From Symsagittifera roscoffensis (lineage: Eukaryota > Xenacoelomorpha > Acoela > Convolutidae): DNA of 64,000 nt. Made by a program: the position numbers and the translations under genes. Each line of letters opens with the position of its first letter. Positions within the stretch are counted from its first letter, which is position 1. The DNA lies in assembly GCF_963678635.1 (NCBI RefSeq), contig NC_087062.1, positions 70,649,345 to 70,713,344 of the forward strand, written 5' to 3'. The notes beneath the pieces were generated by a model. It had not been told where the DNA came from. It ran no database searches and was given only the letters and a program-made list of their open reading frames with translations. Shown here piece after piece: positions 42,501 to 50,248 of this stretch.

Positions 42501-42580
42501 GGATGATGAATCCCGAAACTCAGGAATGGATACCTATTCCGACAAGAATTCGACCTCGGGATCGGAACTGTCAGAACTAG
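36566..42580 (+). CDS. gag-pol: Gag-protease-RT-RNase H polyprotein of C (2004 codons)
   Basis: Domains in order: coiled coil about residues 95-205; capsid-like part about 375-560 (GCIDTWIEVMKLHFEEEDL, LLNRFGSGVQGHQAMMRFEK); two CX2CX4HX4C zinc knuckles near residues 590 and 637 (CANCSSTDHHVSAC, CFFCNLEGHFKSDC); retropepsin with DTG at residue 946; RT with DLGSAFWQVPL and YVDD at 1431-1434; RNase H with LDTDAS (Asp 1579 and 1581) and ADSLSK; then an acidic linker containing LSGE and WSGE repeats. Gag and pol are in one uninterrupted frame, with no frameshift between gag and pol. In the linker the frame runs out at TAG 42,578-42,580. The homologous sequence continues in the -1 frame from 42,391 onward. 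Confidence 0.95.
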   Translation: MDKFGVVTTISKEANTPGQSKDFAIRASSEPQPGENKTRGLGNALIDPETNKEEMLKQRVKARISTSTKLPGTDRVTPPLVTPLVDNGAALEEALNNIVDSLGEQNEQMSIRMSELERAVHIERERLREEINRNSQEVDRSEKRLKERTDEHMTRNLSRMTREAEQRELRLRADMEKLRIQQEQSLGTLDTKIDAMLERRTQAIMDRLDGLLSSKSGPKEGEPNSGGPSREPRVNFNEHQKRKTYGSTRGRGSSSGYATRDNGAWGPNNRASSTGNRQTSNERPTQGTHATGRSDSGNRGHASPRRSHVGQAGSAHGDSDCRDAPHTEPSTRCEDTQTGHSRDATAMATAFKPLNRSLETLLTRLSKTNERSEKSRRVFKKPRCYKDEFDGCIDTWIEVMKLHFEEEDLSERQECSALTSNLEGTALNCVMAKRQYQRDTPEKIFEILLNRFGSGVQGHQAMMRFEKRRQREDETIDKFLDDLEMPRRRSQPDESNRRMNLAVASKFIDGVKNDELRTMLATHYTPLSTNAPTPEELRLKSKEYLLLKPPSRSGYYKNNYGNFNNGPANQGNNWYKPRDDMDKRRSCANCSSTDHHVSACPAYKQGMKAIGFSLEDEDASELDHEDFMRGVIAKFGPRCFFCNLEGHFKSDCPQFWDAVADIKHPRHEEALSGVKASKARLLSEAEARRKDKPQELVAKKMQAVTEEAREPEPATAADDFKIDYRAAARDAINRVQQELVTKEIEQKVKLELENEKLQEQLNAFEATEVEEAKAPSSSSMKLIVISGQRFGMAPQGSKIQSIISVAGHQVIRNLSETSEFTLMHLDTYADYLRQMEPRTESRAVRALLTTGGPRMKKLHGRYLEVYGPYQVMLNLDGISIYTRTYVTTDDDQIGQIYLGEEELKVRRIGHDAMMEQDAVHNGYEADVTAHLLDTNGTKIGVTGLLDTGAVVSVMPIKTWERMGFTREDLIPTNLRLAAANRGAIYVAGTTPITVLHMGGRDLWMSFLVVENLDDADQFTLGRDFVRNFDVMIDLNNGLIPIRNPDRKYVKRPINRIITDENKVPVFLDRKVKLQPGQAVVAIFRMRNLNSLSDSKQVCLVPNPNSQSSVILGRSFSVTRNGLCVSVLLNTLDTTVSIQRGKKLGYALPMRTDYEETQNLKKHNVKDCPYHANKDKILKRINELKSIHKLFSMKSETDDGLSSCSNFPERPSSYELESDKPVLPEIEHLKGKIGEGDFEKLRDLLDRNAEVFSKHKADIGCCNFVEHEIELEEGAVPHREGARRMTPHKSEACRAEIEMLLEYDMIEPSKSPWACGVVMAKKKGGQLRFCCDFRYLNAVTIKDAYPIPRIDESLSKLGDAKFFTTLDLGSAFWQVPLRKKDREKTGFACELELYQWKRMPFGLCNATATFQRLMAQALTGVTKKYGNLLMCYVDDVVIATPTLEDHIDRLDEVFGCMKRAGLKCKPSKCEILRDSIKYLGRMVDRHGVRPDPEAVEAVMTWKAPRTDTQLMSFLGFANYYREFIKGYADKVYPMQKLMRNKGKKFEWNDEAQVAFENIKRELCEAPVLGMPTEKGMYVLDTDASVVAISGILHQEQEWNGRTVLRPIAYGSKVLSDTEMKYGAPKAEMFAVVTFVEKYRAYLGSAPFKLRVDNRALSWLKTYSMDQSYIGRWIVRLDGYHMIIEHRMRDKHQNADSLSKKTEFYERLEQKQANQAEVKEGFSFLDKETYEALPLTRWLDKSGHPIPGHPELPVEKAAEIKILSREDPVPLDLLLRSNLVQQELSRMNINSLSFLDKTVQVTPQVMRMLGGLLEREVTRYNPEWTAAVTSLTVSEKVKIMPSRRQHEENERDCRTIVQQLVSSIPQEILTSTSYGQKGQESGKQKKTVTFVDRDKEGEVVKQNLLQDYLSGEKDKEKNQRSQDQHPGQVNWSGESEIDEKIPDEKQDLENKVFLSGSSDGCEGNTDMIWRSVQSPAQHLRRMMNPETQEWIPIPTRIRPRDRNCQN
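42285..42365 (+). promoter_or_regulatory. Two internal polypurine-tract-like cores in C pol
   Basis: TGTCCGGGGAG occurs at 42,285-42,295 and GGTCCGGGGAGTCCG at 42,351-42,365. Element B has the same core at two places in the corresponding linker (minus strand, 20,857-20,870 and 20,911-20,923). These may be decoys, secondary primers, or chance coding of Ser-Gly-Glu. Confidence 0.4.
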
Positions 42581-43335
42581 CGATACACACGCTACTAGTG
42601 GAAACTCGGGCAAAGGACCTGGACAGAGAAGTGTACCAGGATCCTGACAGTGATCGCTACCTAATACCAAGCGAAAGAGTCTTTGACAACGCAGCGGATG
42701 ACTTAGAAACAATAGCAGTATCAAAGCGGTTGATGAGCTTATTGTCACAGAAAGAGGCAGTCAGGACTGATCTTCAACCGTTTCAGCAAGAAACACAACC
42801 GTTGGCGAAGATTTGGTGCGTTAAGATGGAAGAAGACACACATCAGCCCAACGAGCTGAATAGTCAGATGAGGGTCATGAAGACGTACTTGAAGGCGAGA
42901 TACAGACTCTCGGACCTTCTAAGGGCGCAGAGAAATGATCGCATGACAAGCAACCTAAAAAGGTGGATAGAAAACGGTGCACCTGACAAAGGTGACCTGG
43001 AAGAAGACAGCTATAGGATCCTGAGACAATACTTCATGCAGAAGGAGGGCAGATTGTATCTGAACAAGGACGGGATCGTGGCTTGCAGGAGAAGAGAAGA
43101 AGACAAGGTCTTATACAAATATAACGCGATAGTGTTGCCGCAACTCTATCAGACAGAACTATTATTCAGGTCGCATGATCAGATGGGCCATCAAGGGATC
43201 GACAAAGTGTATCAGAGGATCCTGAAGCGCTTTGAGTGGCCTGGGATGAAAAAGGCATGCGAGAAATGGGTGACAGCATGTCTGTCATGCCAACAGGTCA
43301 AGGATCCTAGGAAGTTGCGATTTCCTTTACACTAA
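42391..43335 (+). pseudogene. pol: Integrase N-terminal zinc domain of C (frame -1 relative to RT)
   Basis: The frame is open from 42,391; it contains ATG at 42,439, but homology to the in-frame sequence of element B (for example DLETIAVS against ELERIAVS) argues for read-on from RT. It has FRSHDQMGHQGIDK (HX4H) and ACLSCQQVKD (CX2C), the H2C2 integrase zinc domain. It ends at TAA 43,333-43,335, where B reads FPLKSVESSEF and C reads FPLH-stop-IESSEF. A nonsense mutation in the same frame as the integrase core is therefore most likely. Confidence 0.85.
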
Positions 43336-45528
43336 ATTGAGTCGTCTGAATTCAACGAGGTGGTGCAGATAGATCACCAGAAGATATGCATGACAGACAG
43401 CGGTTACAACCAAGTCTTGGTCATGATAGATCACTTCACGAAGTATGCAGAGGCCGTGCCCTGCATAACTGCCTCGGCGGAAGAGACATGCGACCACCTG
43501 ATCAATACGTGGATAGCAAGACATGGTTGTCCAATGACGTTTCAATCGGACAATGGAACGGCTTTCGTAGGCGAGCTTACGAAAGAGCTTATGAGACGGT
43601 CACAAGTCGCTCAGGCTCACTCCACGACATACCACCCTCAGACGAATGGCTTAGTGGAAAGACAGAATAGGACGTTAGTGTCGATGCTGAGGGTATATTG
43701 TTCCAGGTACATGACCGATTGGGACAGATACCTTCCACAGGTGATGGGAGCTCATAATAGCACGCAACACTCCACCACTGGAGTTAGTCCACACATGATG
43801 CTGACGGGACACGAGAAGTCTTTACCCTTGACATTCTTCTACCCAGAATATGAGGGAAAGAAAACGTCCCCACAGGTCTACGTGAGGGAGGTGATCAAAC
43901 GCCAACAGGAGTTGAACGATTTGTGTAGACGAAACACTCAGCAGACACAGGCAAGGCAGAGGAAAAGATTCGACAAGAAAGCAGCTGGTGCAAAGGCTCA
44001 CTCGGTGGGAGACTACGTATGGGTATTTCAGAACGTTATACCACCGAAAGGGACAAAGAAGCTTCTAAAGAAATGGAGGGGACCCTTCATGATTACAGAG
44101 GTGCACCAAGAGGGACGCTTTTATAGATTGAGTACTGGCCGAGCCGCCCACTACGAAAACATCAAGCCACACAATCCATCGACAGAAGACTGGTGTATAC
44201 CTGCAGACATGGAAGAAGGGGATTATCTAATGATGGATCCTGCTTGTGAGGTGAATGAAAAAGGCACCAGGGAGAAGAACGATGGAAACGAAATCGTAGA
44301 GGAAGGTACGGATACACCGCTGGACCTGGATCCAAACGAAAAGATCGAAGCGGACGATGAAACCTTACCCTACGCAGAAGAGGATTGGCAGGATCCCGAA
44401 CAGACAGAGGTTCCCAAGAACTTGGAACCAGATCTTCCGTTCACGATTCAGACTCGTCAGAAGGACGGGACGAGACAAAGAAAGAAATACAATCCTTACG
44501 GTGACGACTTTGTAGTGGATAGGATAGATCTTAAGAAAATAGTGGAGGAAGTAGTGGGTTTAGAGGAAATAACCGTGTCACAAGACATTGACATAGTCGA
44601 TGATCACAACGATGAGTGGGTTGACGACTGGTCGAAACCCGAAGTAGAATTCGACGATGAGCAACAGCAGTCAAATGAACAAGACCTGACGAACCTGCGC
44701 GTCTTAGAGTGGCTGAACGAAATGACATCAGACCCTAAAGAGACCAGCGTTACGATTCAAGACGTAGATCGCGAAAGCGCGAAATACATTAAGACCGAAC
44801 GAGATGATCCTTCCTGGGCTGCCCAGGAAGGACAACTTCACATTCCAGCTTCTAACCTTGACTTAATACCCGGTATGCGATCGACGGGGACGCCGATGGA
44901 TATTTTTGTCCGGGGAGTGGGGGTAGGACTTACCCACACTGAAAACTTGATAATAAAAAAATTAAGAATAGCAAGAGAAACAGGAGACTTAGAAGCAGAA
45001 ACAGGCGAAGAACCTAAGAAACCTGATATAGGCAGGGTAGTTGAGTTATATTTTAATTTACCAAATGAATATTCTAGTAACATAATACTAACAGACAGTG
45101 ATTTCATACTCACAAACAGAACATGTGCAGTAGCAATCACCGCAGACATGAGTTTTAGGACGGCGCTAGCGGCAGATTTTAAGAGGGAATATAAAAACGT
45201 GGAATTCCTTTGGAAGCAAAGACCAGGGATAGGGGGCGTAGCAGCCTTACCTCCGGCGGTGTCGCAGATACCGGGAAAGTACTTGTGCTTCTTGGTAACG
45301 AGGGCGACGGAGAAGCAGCACGTGGACCCAGAAAACCTAGTCTTGTCTTTGACGAGGCTGAGGGACTTCCTTGTGGAAATGGACGTGAAGGAGCTCTCGC
45401 TTCCAGTGTACGATCCAAATAGAGGAAGACTGCATCCTCGGGAATTGTACGCGCTTGTACACGTGATATTCTCTGATACGAACACACAAGTATATCTACA
45501 TAAGAAATATTATTTAAGTATAGGCTGA
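43336..45528 (+). CDS. pol: Integrase core fused through acidic linker to a macro-like domain (C)
   Basis: In the frame starting at 43,360 (GTG, not a true start) the catalytic triad is Asp codon 5 (43,372), Asp 64 (43,549) and Glu 100 (43,657), a DD35E spacing. The GPY/F-like module is near residues 225-270 (VWVFQNVIPPKG, WRGPFMI). Residues 290-540 are strongly acidic and probably disordered. MDIFVRGVGVGLTHTENL follows, then about residues 574-722 form the macro-like domain (SDFILTNRTCAVAITADMSF, GKYLCFLVTRATEK, LVLSLTRLRDFLVEMDV, LPVYDPNRGRLHPRELYA, VYLHKK). The integrase joins element DNA to the host. The macro-like part might bind or remove ADP-ribose; this is inference from resemblance to TARG1/Poa1-type macro domains. 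Confidence 0.8.
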   Translation: MESSEFNEVVQIDHQKICMTDSGYNQVLVMIDHFTKYAEAVPCITASAEETCDHLINTWIARHGCPMTFQSDNGTAFVGELTKELMRRSQVAQAHSTTYHPQTNGLVERQNRTLVSMLRVYCSRYMTDWDRYLPQVMGAHNSTQHSTTGVSPHMMLTGHEKSLPLTFFYPEYEGKKTSPQVYVREVIKRQQELNDLCRRNTQQTQARQRKRFDKKAAGAKAHSVGDYVWVFQNVIPPKGTKKLLKKWRGPFMITEVHQEGRFYRLSTGRAAHYENIKPHNPSTEDWCIPADMEEGDYLMMDPACEVNEKGTREKNDGNEIVEEGTDTPLDLDPNEKIEADDETLPYAEEDWQDPEQTEVPKNLEPDLPFTIQTRQKDGTRQRKKYNPYGDDFVVDRIDLKKIVEEVVGLEEITVSQDIDIVDDHNDEWVDDWSKPEVEFDDEQQQSNEQDLTNLRVLEWLNEMTSDPKETSVTIQDVDRESAKYIKTERDDPSWAAQEGQLHIPASNLDLIPGMRSTGTPMDIFVRGVGVGLTHTENLIIKKLRIARETGDLEAETGEEPKKPDIGRVVELYFNLPNEYSSNIILTDSDFILTNRTCAVAITADMSFRTALAADFKREYKNVEFLWKQRPGIGGVAALPPAVSQIPGKYLCFLVTRATEKQHVDPENLVLSLTRLRDFLVEMDVKELSLPVYDPNRGRLHPRELYALVHVIFSDTNTQVYLHKKYYLSIG
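44900..44939 (+). promoter_or_regulatory. Internal polypurine-tract-like element of C, identical to B over 40 bases
   Basis: It contains TGTCCGGGGAGTGGGGG at 44,908-44,924 and a possible hairpin, GTGGG with CCCAC a few bases later. Identity with B includes silent positions. It lies in the codons for IFVRGVGVGLTH. Confidence 0.5.
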
Positions 45529-45928
45529 GTGATGTGCGAAAGAGTGTTAGGCCAAAGACCAAGTTGCATGTAATATGTGATATGTGTGTTATGTTATGTT
45601 ATGTTATGTGTTAGGTTATTAAGATCATGGGTAAGTAAGCGTTAGTGACCATGAACAACTAAATGACGATCTTGGGAATAGATCCAAAGTTTGGACTGTC
45701 CAATCTTAGGTCGAATTCCAAAATTTTAGAAACCAATTGATTTTAATAAATTTTAGGATAAATATCTTTTTATCTGAACTGTTTTAAGCAGATTTTAACG
45801 ATATATGTTAAGGCGAAACTGACAGGTGTGACAGTCGTGATTCCTTTTCTAGATCCTGATTGATCATTTAATTGCTCATTTGAGTCAAAACTTGAAATCG
45901 AAATCAAATCAAACTTGGAAAGAACAGT
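45529..45928 (+). other. Intercistronic region of element C
   Basis: This is 400 bases of AT-rich sequence with a (TATGT)n run near 45,588-45,608 and no supported ORF. A TTTTAG at about 45,753 could be a splice acceptor for an ORF2 message; this is untested. Confidence 0.5.
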
Positions 45929-48571
45929 ATGGACAATTTCAACCTGGATGAATTGATGGACCTGGCAGAGGCATATGTAGGACCGATGGTAGATGCGATC
46001 TATCGTCGGCTGATCGAACGAGACTTCGCTCTGGAGGACCCAGAGGTGGTCATGTTGCTGACCGCCCTGATCAACATCTTGGGGCACGACAACCGTGGGG
46101 ACCGCCCCACGGAAGTCCTGTTGATGGCAGCATATGGAGAAAGAGGAGTACTAGACCGCCCGAACATGAGAGTGATGAGGTGGAGAAACGGGGCTCTCTC
46201 AGGGAGTGACTTGGCGAATGAGCCTGGATTGGGAAGTTCTAGGACTTACCAACCAGGTGAGATGCCAATGCCCTCTAAGCCTAAACCTGGGCTGACGAGA
46301 ATGCATCGGGAGATGAACAGTGAGGCGACCTCGTCTGGTTCACCACTGAGAGCAGCTGTGCCACCAAAAAGGGCGAAAGTAACACAGAAAGTTCAGACGA
46401 ATCAAACCATACAAGATCTGGACGAGATGAACGATCAGCTGAGAAGTACGAAGAAGGAGTTAGACGATATGACGAAGACCATGCTGGCGATGGAGGAAGA
46501 CCGGGACATGTGGAGAAAGTTGTTTGAAGACTGCAACAAAAAACAGGGTCAAGAGATCGAACGCTTAAGGCAGGAATACAAAGAGCGATCGGAACAGGCG
46601 GCGTTGACGACGTCCATTGAGAAAGTGATACCTGCAAGGGATATTCCTCGTGGGCAGTCCCCGATGGAGCTCTTGACACCTCGAGAAATGAGTCAAACAA
46701 CGGAGACACGGCTTCCAGCAGAGACGAACCGAGTAACAATCCCGGATCCTAGTGACACCTTGGGTGATCCCGTCGTAGAACAGACAGTGAGAAAACTGAT
46801 AGAGACAGCTGGACGATTGGTCGCTAACAAGAATGCACCAGGTTCCGGGGTGACTGCACCCTATGGAACGATTGACGATACGGGCAGAGTACAACTCTCC
46901 CAGACAGTAATCAGACAAGGGATGAGTAACGTGACACCACTCATGGGGAACTCGAGAATCCCAGAGAGGAAAGTAAGGAAGATGCCAGCGAAGAAAGTGT
47001 CTCGTGTAATAGACGTGCAGAAGAATAATCAATTGAAGTATAATTTCACGGGAGTTCCGGAGACAGATCTGAGGGCCTGCTTCAATCGAGCTACCTGGAG
47101 CCCGGCTGTGAACCTGCAGCAACCACCACTCGGGACATCTCACCTGATATTGGGAGACAGCTTAGTCAGAGTGCTGTCGAATTTGAGGACCTCATGGGTC
47201 ACCACGGTGATTGCCTTTGGAGGCGCGACGATTGCCCAATTATATCGCATGGTGGAGCTGATGAATCCAGGGAAGATACCCAATGTGATGATCTTAGTTG
47301 GGACGAATGATATCTCCAGAGGATCAGATGAGCAGGAAGCACTGTGGGAATCAATGATGGTGTGTTTGTTCACTACTCTCTGGCAGAAGTTCAGTTGCGC
47401 GGTACTGACCGTTTGCACGGTGCCAATGAACGCAAGAAGCCTGACAGCATCAGAAAGAAGGCACAACGAGGGAGTCATGAGATGGAACAACATCTTGAGA
47501 AACCTAGCAAATTGAAATGCCGGAAGAATGATCCTCATGGACATTGAACATGAATTGAGAGCCATGGATCAAGCCAGACTGACCACAGATGGCATCCACT
47601 TCGACAGTGTCGAAGGACAAGCTTGGTTGAATCGAGTCTTCCAAGAACGGTTGGATGAGCTGGAAGCAGAACTCTTTGACACAGGAGTGCTGAAGGAAGA
47701 GGGAACGGTGAGTGATACGGTGATCACCACCTTTGTGTCTCCTAACCTGGAAACACGCTTGGGTACGGTCCCAGCCGTCACAAATTACCGGCAACAAAGC
47801 TCCAGTGAACCAGGTCGAAGAACAGACGTACAGGATCGGTTGGGAGAAGCACCGATGAGGAGGACAATTCATCCTAGGAGAAGGATAGGACCTGTCAACC
47901 AACCAATCGAAGAAGTAGCAGGCACATCTAGATCGGACACTAGATCGGAGACGACGAGTACCAGTCGAGAGGAGAGACCGAGCAGAGGCTCATTGATGTG
48001 GTCGCGATCCATACCGTCTCCTTGGCATATATACAAAGACGAACTAATGAAGCTGGACCTACAGAGAGTGAGCTTCATCGAAGATGCAAGGAGGATGCTG
48101 AATGGAGCGACGCTATCCGTCAGCAGATTGTACTCGATAACCGGCGTAGACTGGTTGATAGCCGCTAGCATAAATTTCAGCTCCACGACGGCCTTGAGAT
48201 TTGCCGATTTGGAGGGACTGCCCTCCAACAACACAATGGGACCTGTGAATGCAAGACCGTTGCAAGATGTGAGATTGAACCATGATGAGAGGAATCGTGA
48301 AGAAAGACCAGGAAGATTCCTGACGGCGAGAGCACCGATTGGACAACACGTGAAGATATTCAGACAGCTGACGACACCACCTGGTCATGTGAAGGAGAGA
48401 GTGTACCCAAAACTAGTGAACCAAGATGGTGATGCCCAGAGATATGGCGGATTGACAGCGATAAAGAAAGATGAGACCATCTTCGCCGCCTACGACAAAG
48501 CAGAGAACAAAGGAATGATGAAGAAAAGTCAAAACTCAGAATTGTTTTATGTGTGTGAAAAACTCAAGTGA
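45929..48571 (+). CDS. ORF2 of C: coiled coil + SGNH hydrolase-like protein, 3' deleted
   Basis: The start is ATG 45,929 (MDNFNLDELMDLAEAYV). A predicted coiled coil lies near residues 165-235. The hydrolase domain has HLILGDSLVR (Asp410-Ser411), VIAFGGATIAQL (block II Gly) and LVGTNDISRGS (Gly458-Thr-Asn460-Asp461). After an in-frame TGA (47,513-47,515) it continues in the same frame with TTDGIHFD (Asp 47,588, His 47,597). All four SGNH blocks are thus present. The next part (GVDWLIAASINFS, TMGPVNARPL, YGGL..FAAYDKAEN) matches B. The last 18 or so codons (MMKKSQNSELFYV...) are 3' UTR sequence, showing a deletion junction near 48,515. Likely role: a lipase/esterase-like activity or a non-catalytic derivative; the substrate is unknown. 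Confidence 0.8.
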
Positions 48572-49221
48572 GAAACCAAGCAACCAAGTTGTAATTGAAA
48601 ACTGAAACATTTAGTTGAGTTTTGAAATTGTTGCATTTATAAATTTGCATTTTGATTTTAACAGAAGTGGCTTTAGAGACACTTATTATTTATTTAGAAA
48701 GGCTTAAGGGAAGAGTATATTTAAATATTCCAGCCTGCATGGTTGTTTTTAATCCCTTAGGAAGATTGATCACTTTGTGGTGACGTGGAAGGCTTGAGTA
48801 ATCTCTTGAAGAGGGAGGTTGTTGCATTGTTCTTTCTAACCACAAAGTTTCTTAGTTTTAATATTCAGGACAATAAACAAGCAAGATTTCCGAAGGGAAG
48901 GAGCGTAGTAGGATAATTTTAGCTTGTTGGTTGGCAGGACTGTCCTGCAAGCCAACACCTTTTAAATATAAGAGAAGAAGTTTTAATCGGGACATTGACA
49001 CTGGAAGTCAGAAAAAATGTTTTATCTTAAGTCATATCCTCAGAGTGCAGGTTAATGAGAGAATTTGAAGGCTATAGTGATGTAGTATGATGCCATTTAT
49101 ATTCTGCAGTGAGTCGATGTGACGTGGATAAAAGTAATTTCGTGCATTTTGTAAATTCTGTTCGATGACACTGTAACCATTTTACGAATATTGTGCGATT
49201 CAATGAGGACATTGACCGGAC
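48572..49221 (+). other. 3' untranslated region of element C
   Basis: It is closely similar to 4,690-5,378 of element A. No gene is seen. Confidence 0.75.
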
Positions 49222-49234
49222 TGTCCGGGGAGTA
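49222..49234 (+). promoter_or_regulatory. Polypurine tract of element C
   Basis: TGTCCGGGGAGTA directly before the 3' LTR, the same as in A. Confidence 0.87.
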
Positions 49235-50176
49235 TGTGACATTCGACCAGAATGGCCAGAATGCAATTTGTGCAGACTTCGAATTTTTAGCAGCAAGCCT
49301 TCCGAGTTAGTGATTTTGAAGGATTAACGACGTTAATCGGATGATTAGTAGAACAGTGAAGGTCAAGATATTCTGCTATTTTGAAATTTTAAATTTTCGA
49401 AGTGATGACGTAACATTTCTGAGAAATGCTGAAACGGCCATTTTTAACAAAAAACGAGTGAAAAAACACAACAACACCATTAGTTGCGCTGACGAGAACA
49501 ACTTTATCGCAATTGAGGAAATCGAAATTGAAGAAGACGACGACGAATTACAGAGAACGTTCCGAGTTGCAACTATTGTGCTGCTACAATAGTTGCAAGG
49601 CCGTTGCAAACAACGGTGAAGGGTAAGAAACCAGCCTTCCGGATTAGGAAGAAATCAAGATCAACGGGCTTGATTCAGCGGATTCAAGAATCCGGAAGGG
49701 TCTCGGGACGGAAAACTTTTATTGACTCATATGAACTTTTAGCATCCTGTCATGTCCTGACTTGAATTTAGTTGATATTTGGATTAGTTTTGACAAGGAT
49801 GAGGTGCTAAGAGTTGGGGGGGGGGGGAAAGGGTTGATCCATCTTCGATGGAGATGATGATTTTTATCTACTGAACAAAAACAATAGTAATATAATAAAT
49901 AGTAGCCCTGTTTTTAGGAGTGACCTCGTGGTCTGGGGATACTGAGACCCAGCCATGAGCTCACTATTTTTGCATGTAATTCAGTTAATTTGAGCGTTCT
50001 GGTCGAAGCCGGAGAACAGTAACGTTTTTGTCGACCCGATGTAAGAAAGACCACCGAAAAGTACTGGCTTGGTAGAGACGGTGAAAAACATGCAAAGCTC
50101 TGTTTAGACGCTAGCCAGTCGTCCTAAGACTTAGTTTTGTCATCCGTCGATATGTATCTTCCGGGCGAATGTTACA
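49235..50176 (+). repeat. 3' LTR of element C (942 bp)
   Basis: TGTGACATTCG...CGAATGTTACA, with AATAAA at 49,894-49,899 and a run of 12 G at about 49,816. It is nearly identical to 32,004-32,940. Confidence 0.94.
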
Positions 50177-50248
50177 ATCACTTCACTCCAAAATTACGTA
50201 TTTTCGTGTCTCTCAAGGTCAAACTTCCAGATATGACCGACTGGCACA
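50177..50248 (-). repeat. 5' LTR of element B, terminal fragment
   Basis: 72 bases (ATCACTTCACTCC...GACTGGCACA) match 8150-8221 of the 3' LTR. They are cut off from the rest of the LTR by element C. Confidence 0.9.

Larger units (their letters stand above)
32004..50176 (+). mobile_element. Element C: Ty3/gypsy-like retrotransposon nested in the 5' LTR of B
   Basis: It runs from TGTGACATTCG (32,004) to CGAATGTTACA (50,176) and is flanked by ATC on both sides (visible duplication of three bases). It contains a 5' LTR, primer-binding site, 3-kb leader, ORF0, gag-pol-macro, a shortened ORF2, 3' UTR, polypurine tract and 3' LTR. Length is 18.2 kb. LTR lengths are 937 and 942; the difference is a poly-G run of 7 versus 12. 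There are about six substitutions between LTRs, so it is young. Coding lesions are few: one -1 frame change in pol, an in-frame TAA in pol, one TGA in ORF2, and a large ORF2 deletion. Confidence 0.93.
7326..50248 (-). mobile_element. Element B: giant Ty3/gypsy-like LTR retrotransposon with nested element C
   Basis: The left boundary is TGTAACAG (7326) and the right boundary is CTGGCACA (ending 50,248); in minus orientation the element starts TGTGCCAG and ends CTGTTACA. The flanks read ATATT and ATTTT, compatible with a 5-bp target duplication with one change. An empty site is preserved at about 56,555 in a second copy of the host repeat. Without element C (32,004-50,176) and the 2-kb leader duplication the element is about 22.7 kb. 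The order in sense direction is LTR, primer-binding site, leader, ORF0, gag, protease, RT, RNase H, integrase, macro-like domain, ORF2, polypurine tract, LTR. The two LTRs differ at roughly 2% of positions. Many frameshifts and stops make this copy inactive. Confidence 0.9.

Noticed and set aside
45588-45608. (TATGT)n as a telomere-like sequence
   Set aside because: Only four units, inside an element between two cistrons; an ordinary microsatellite.
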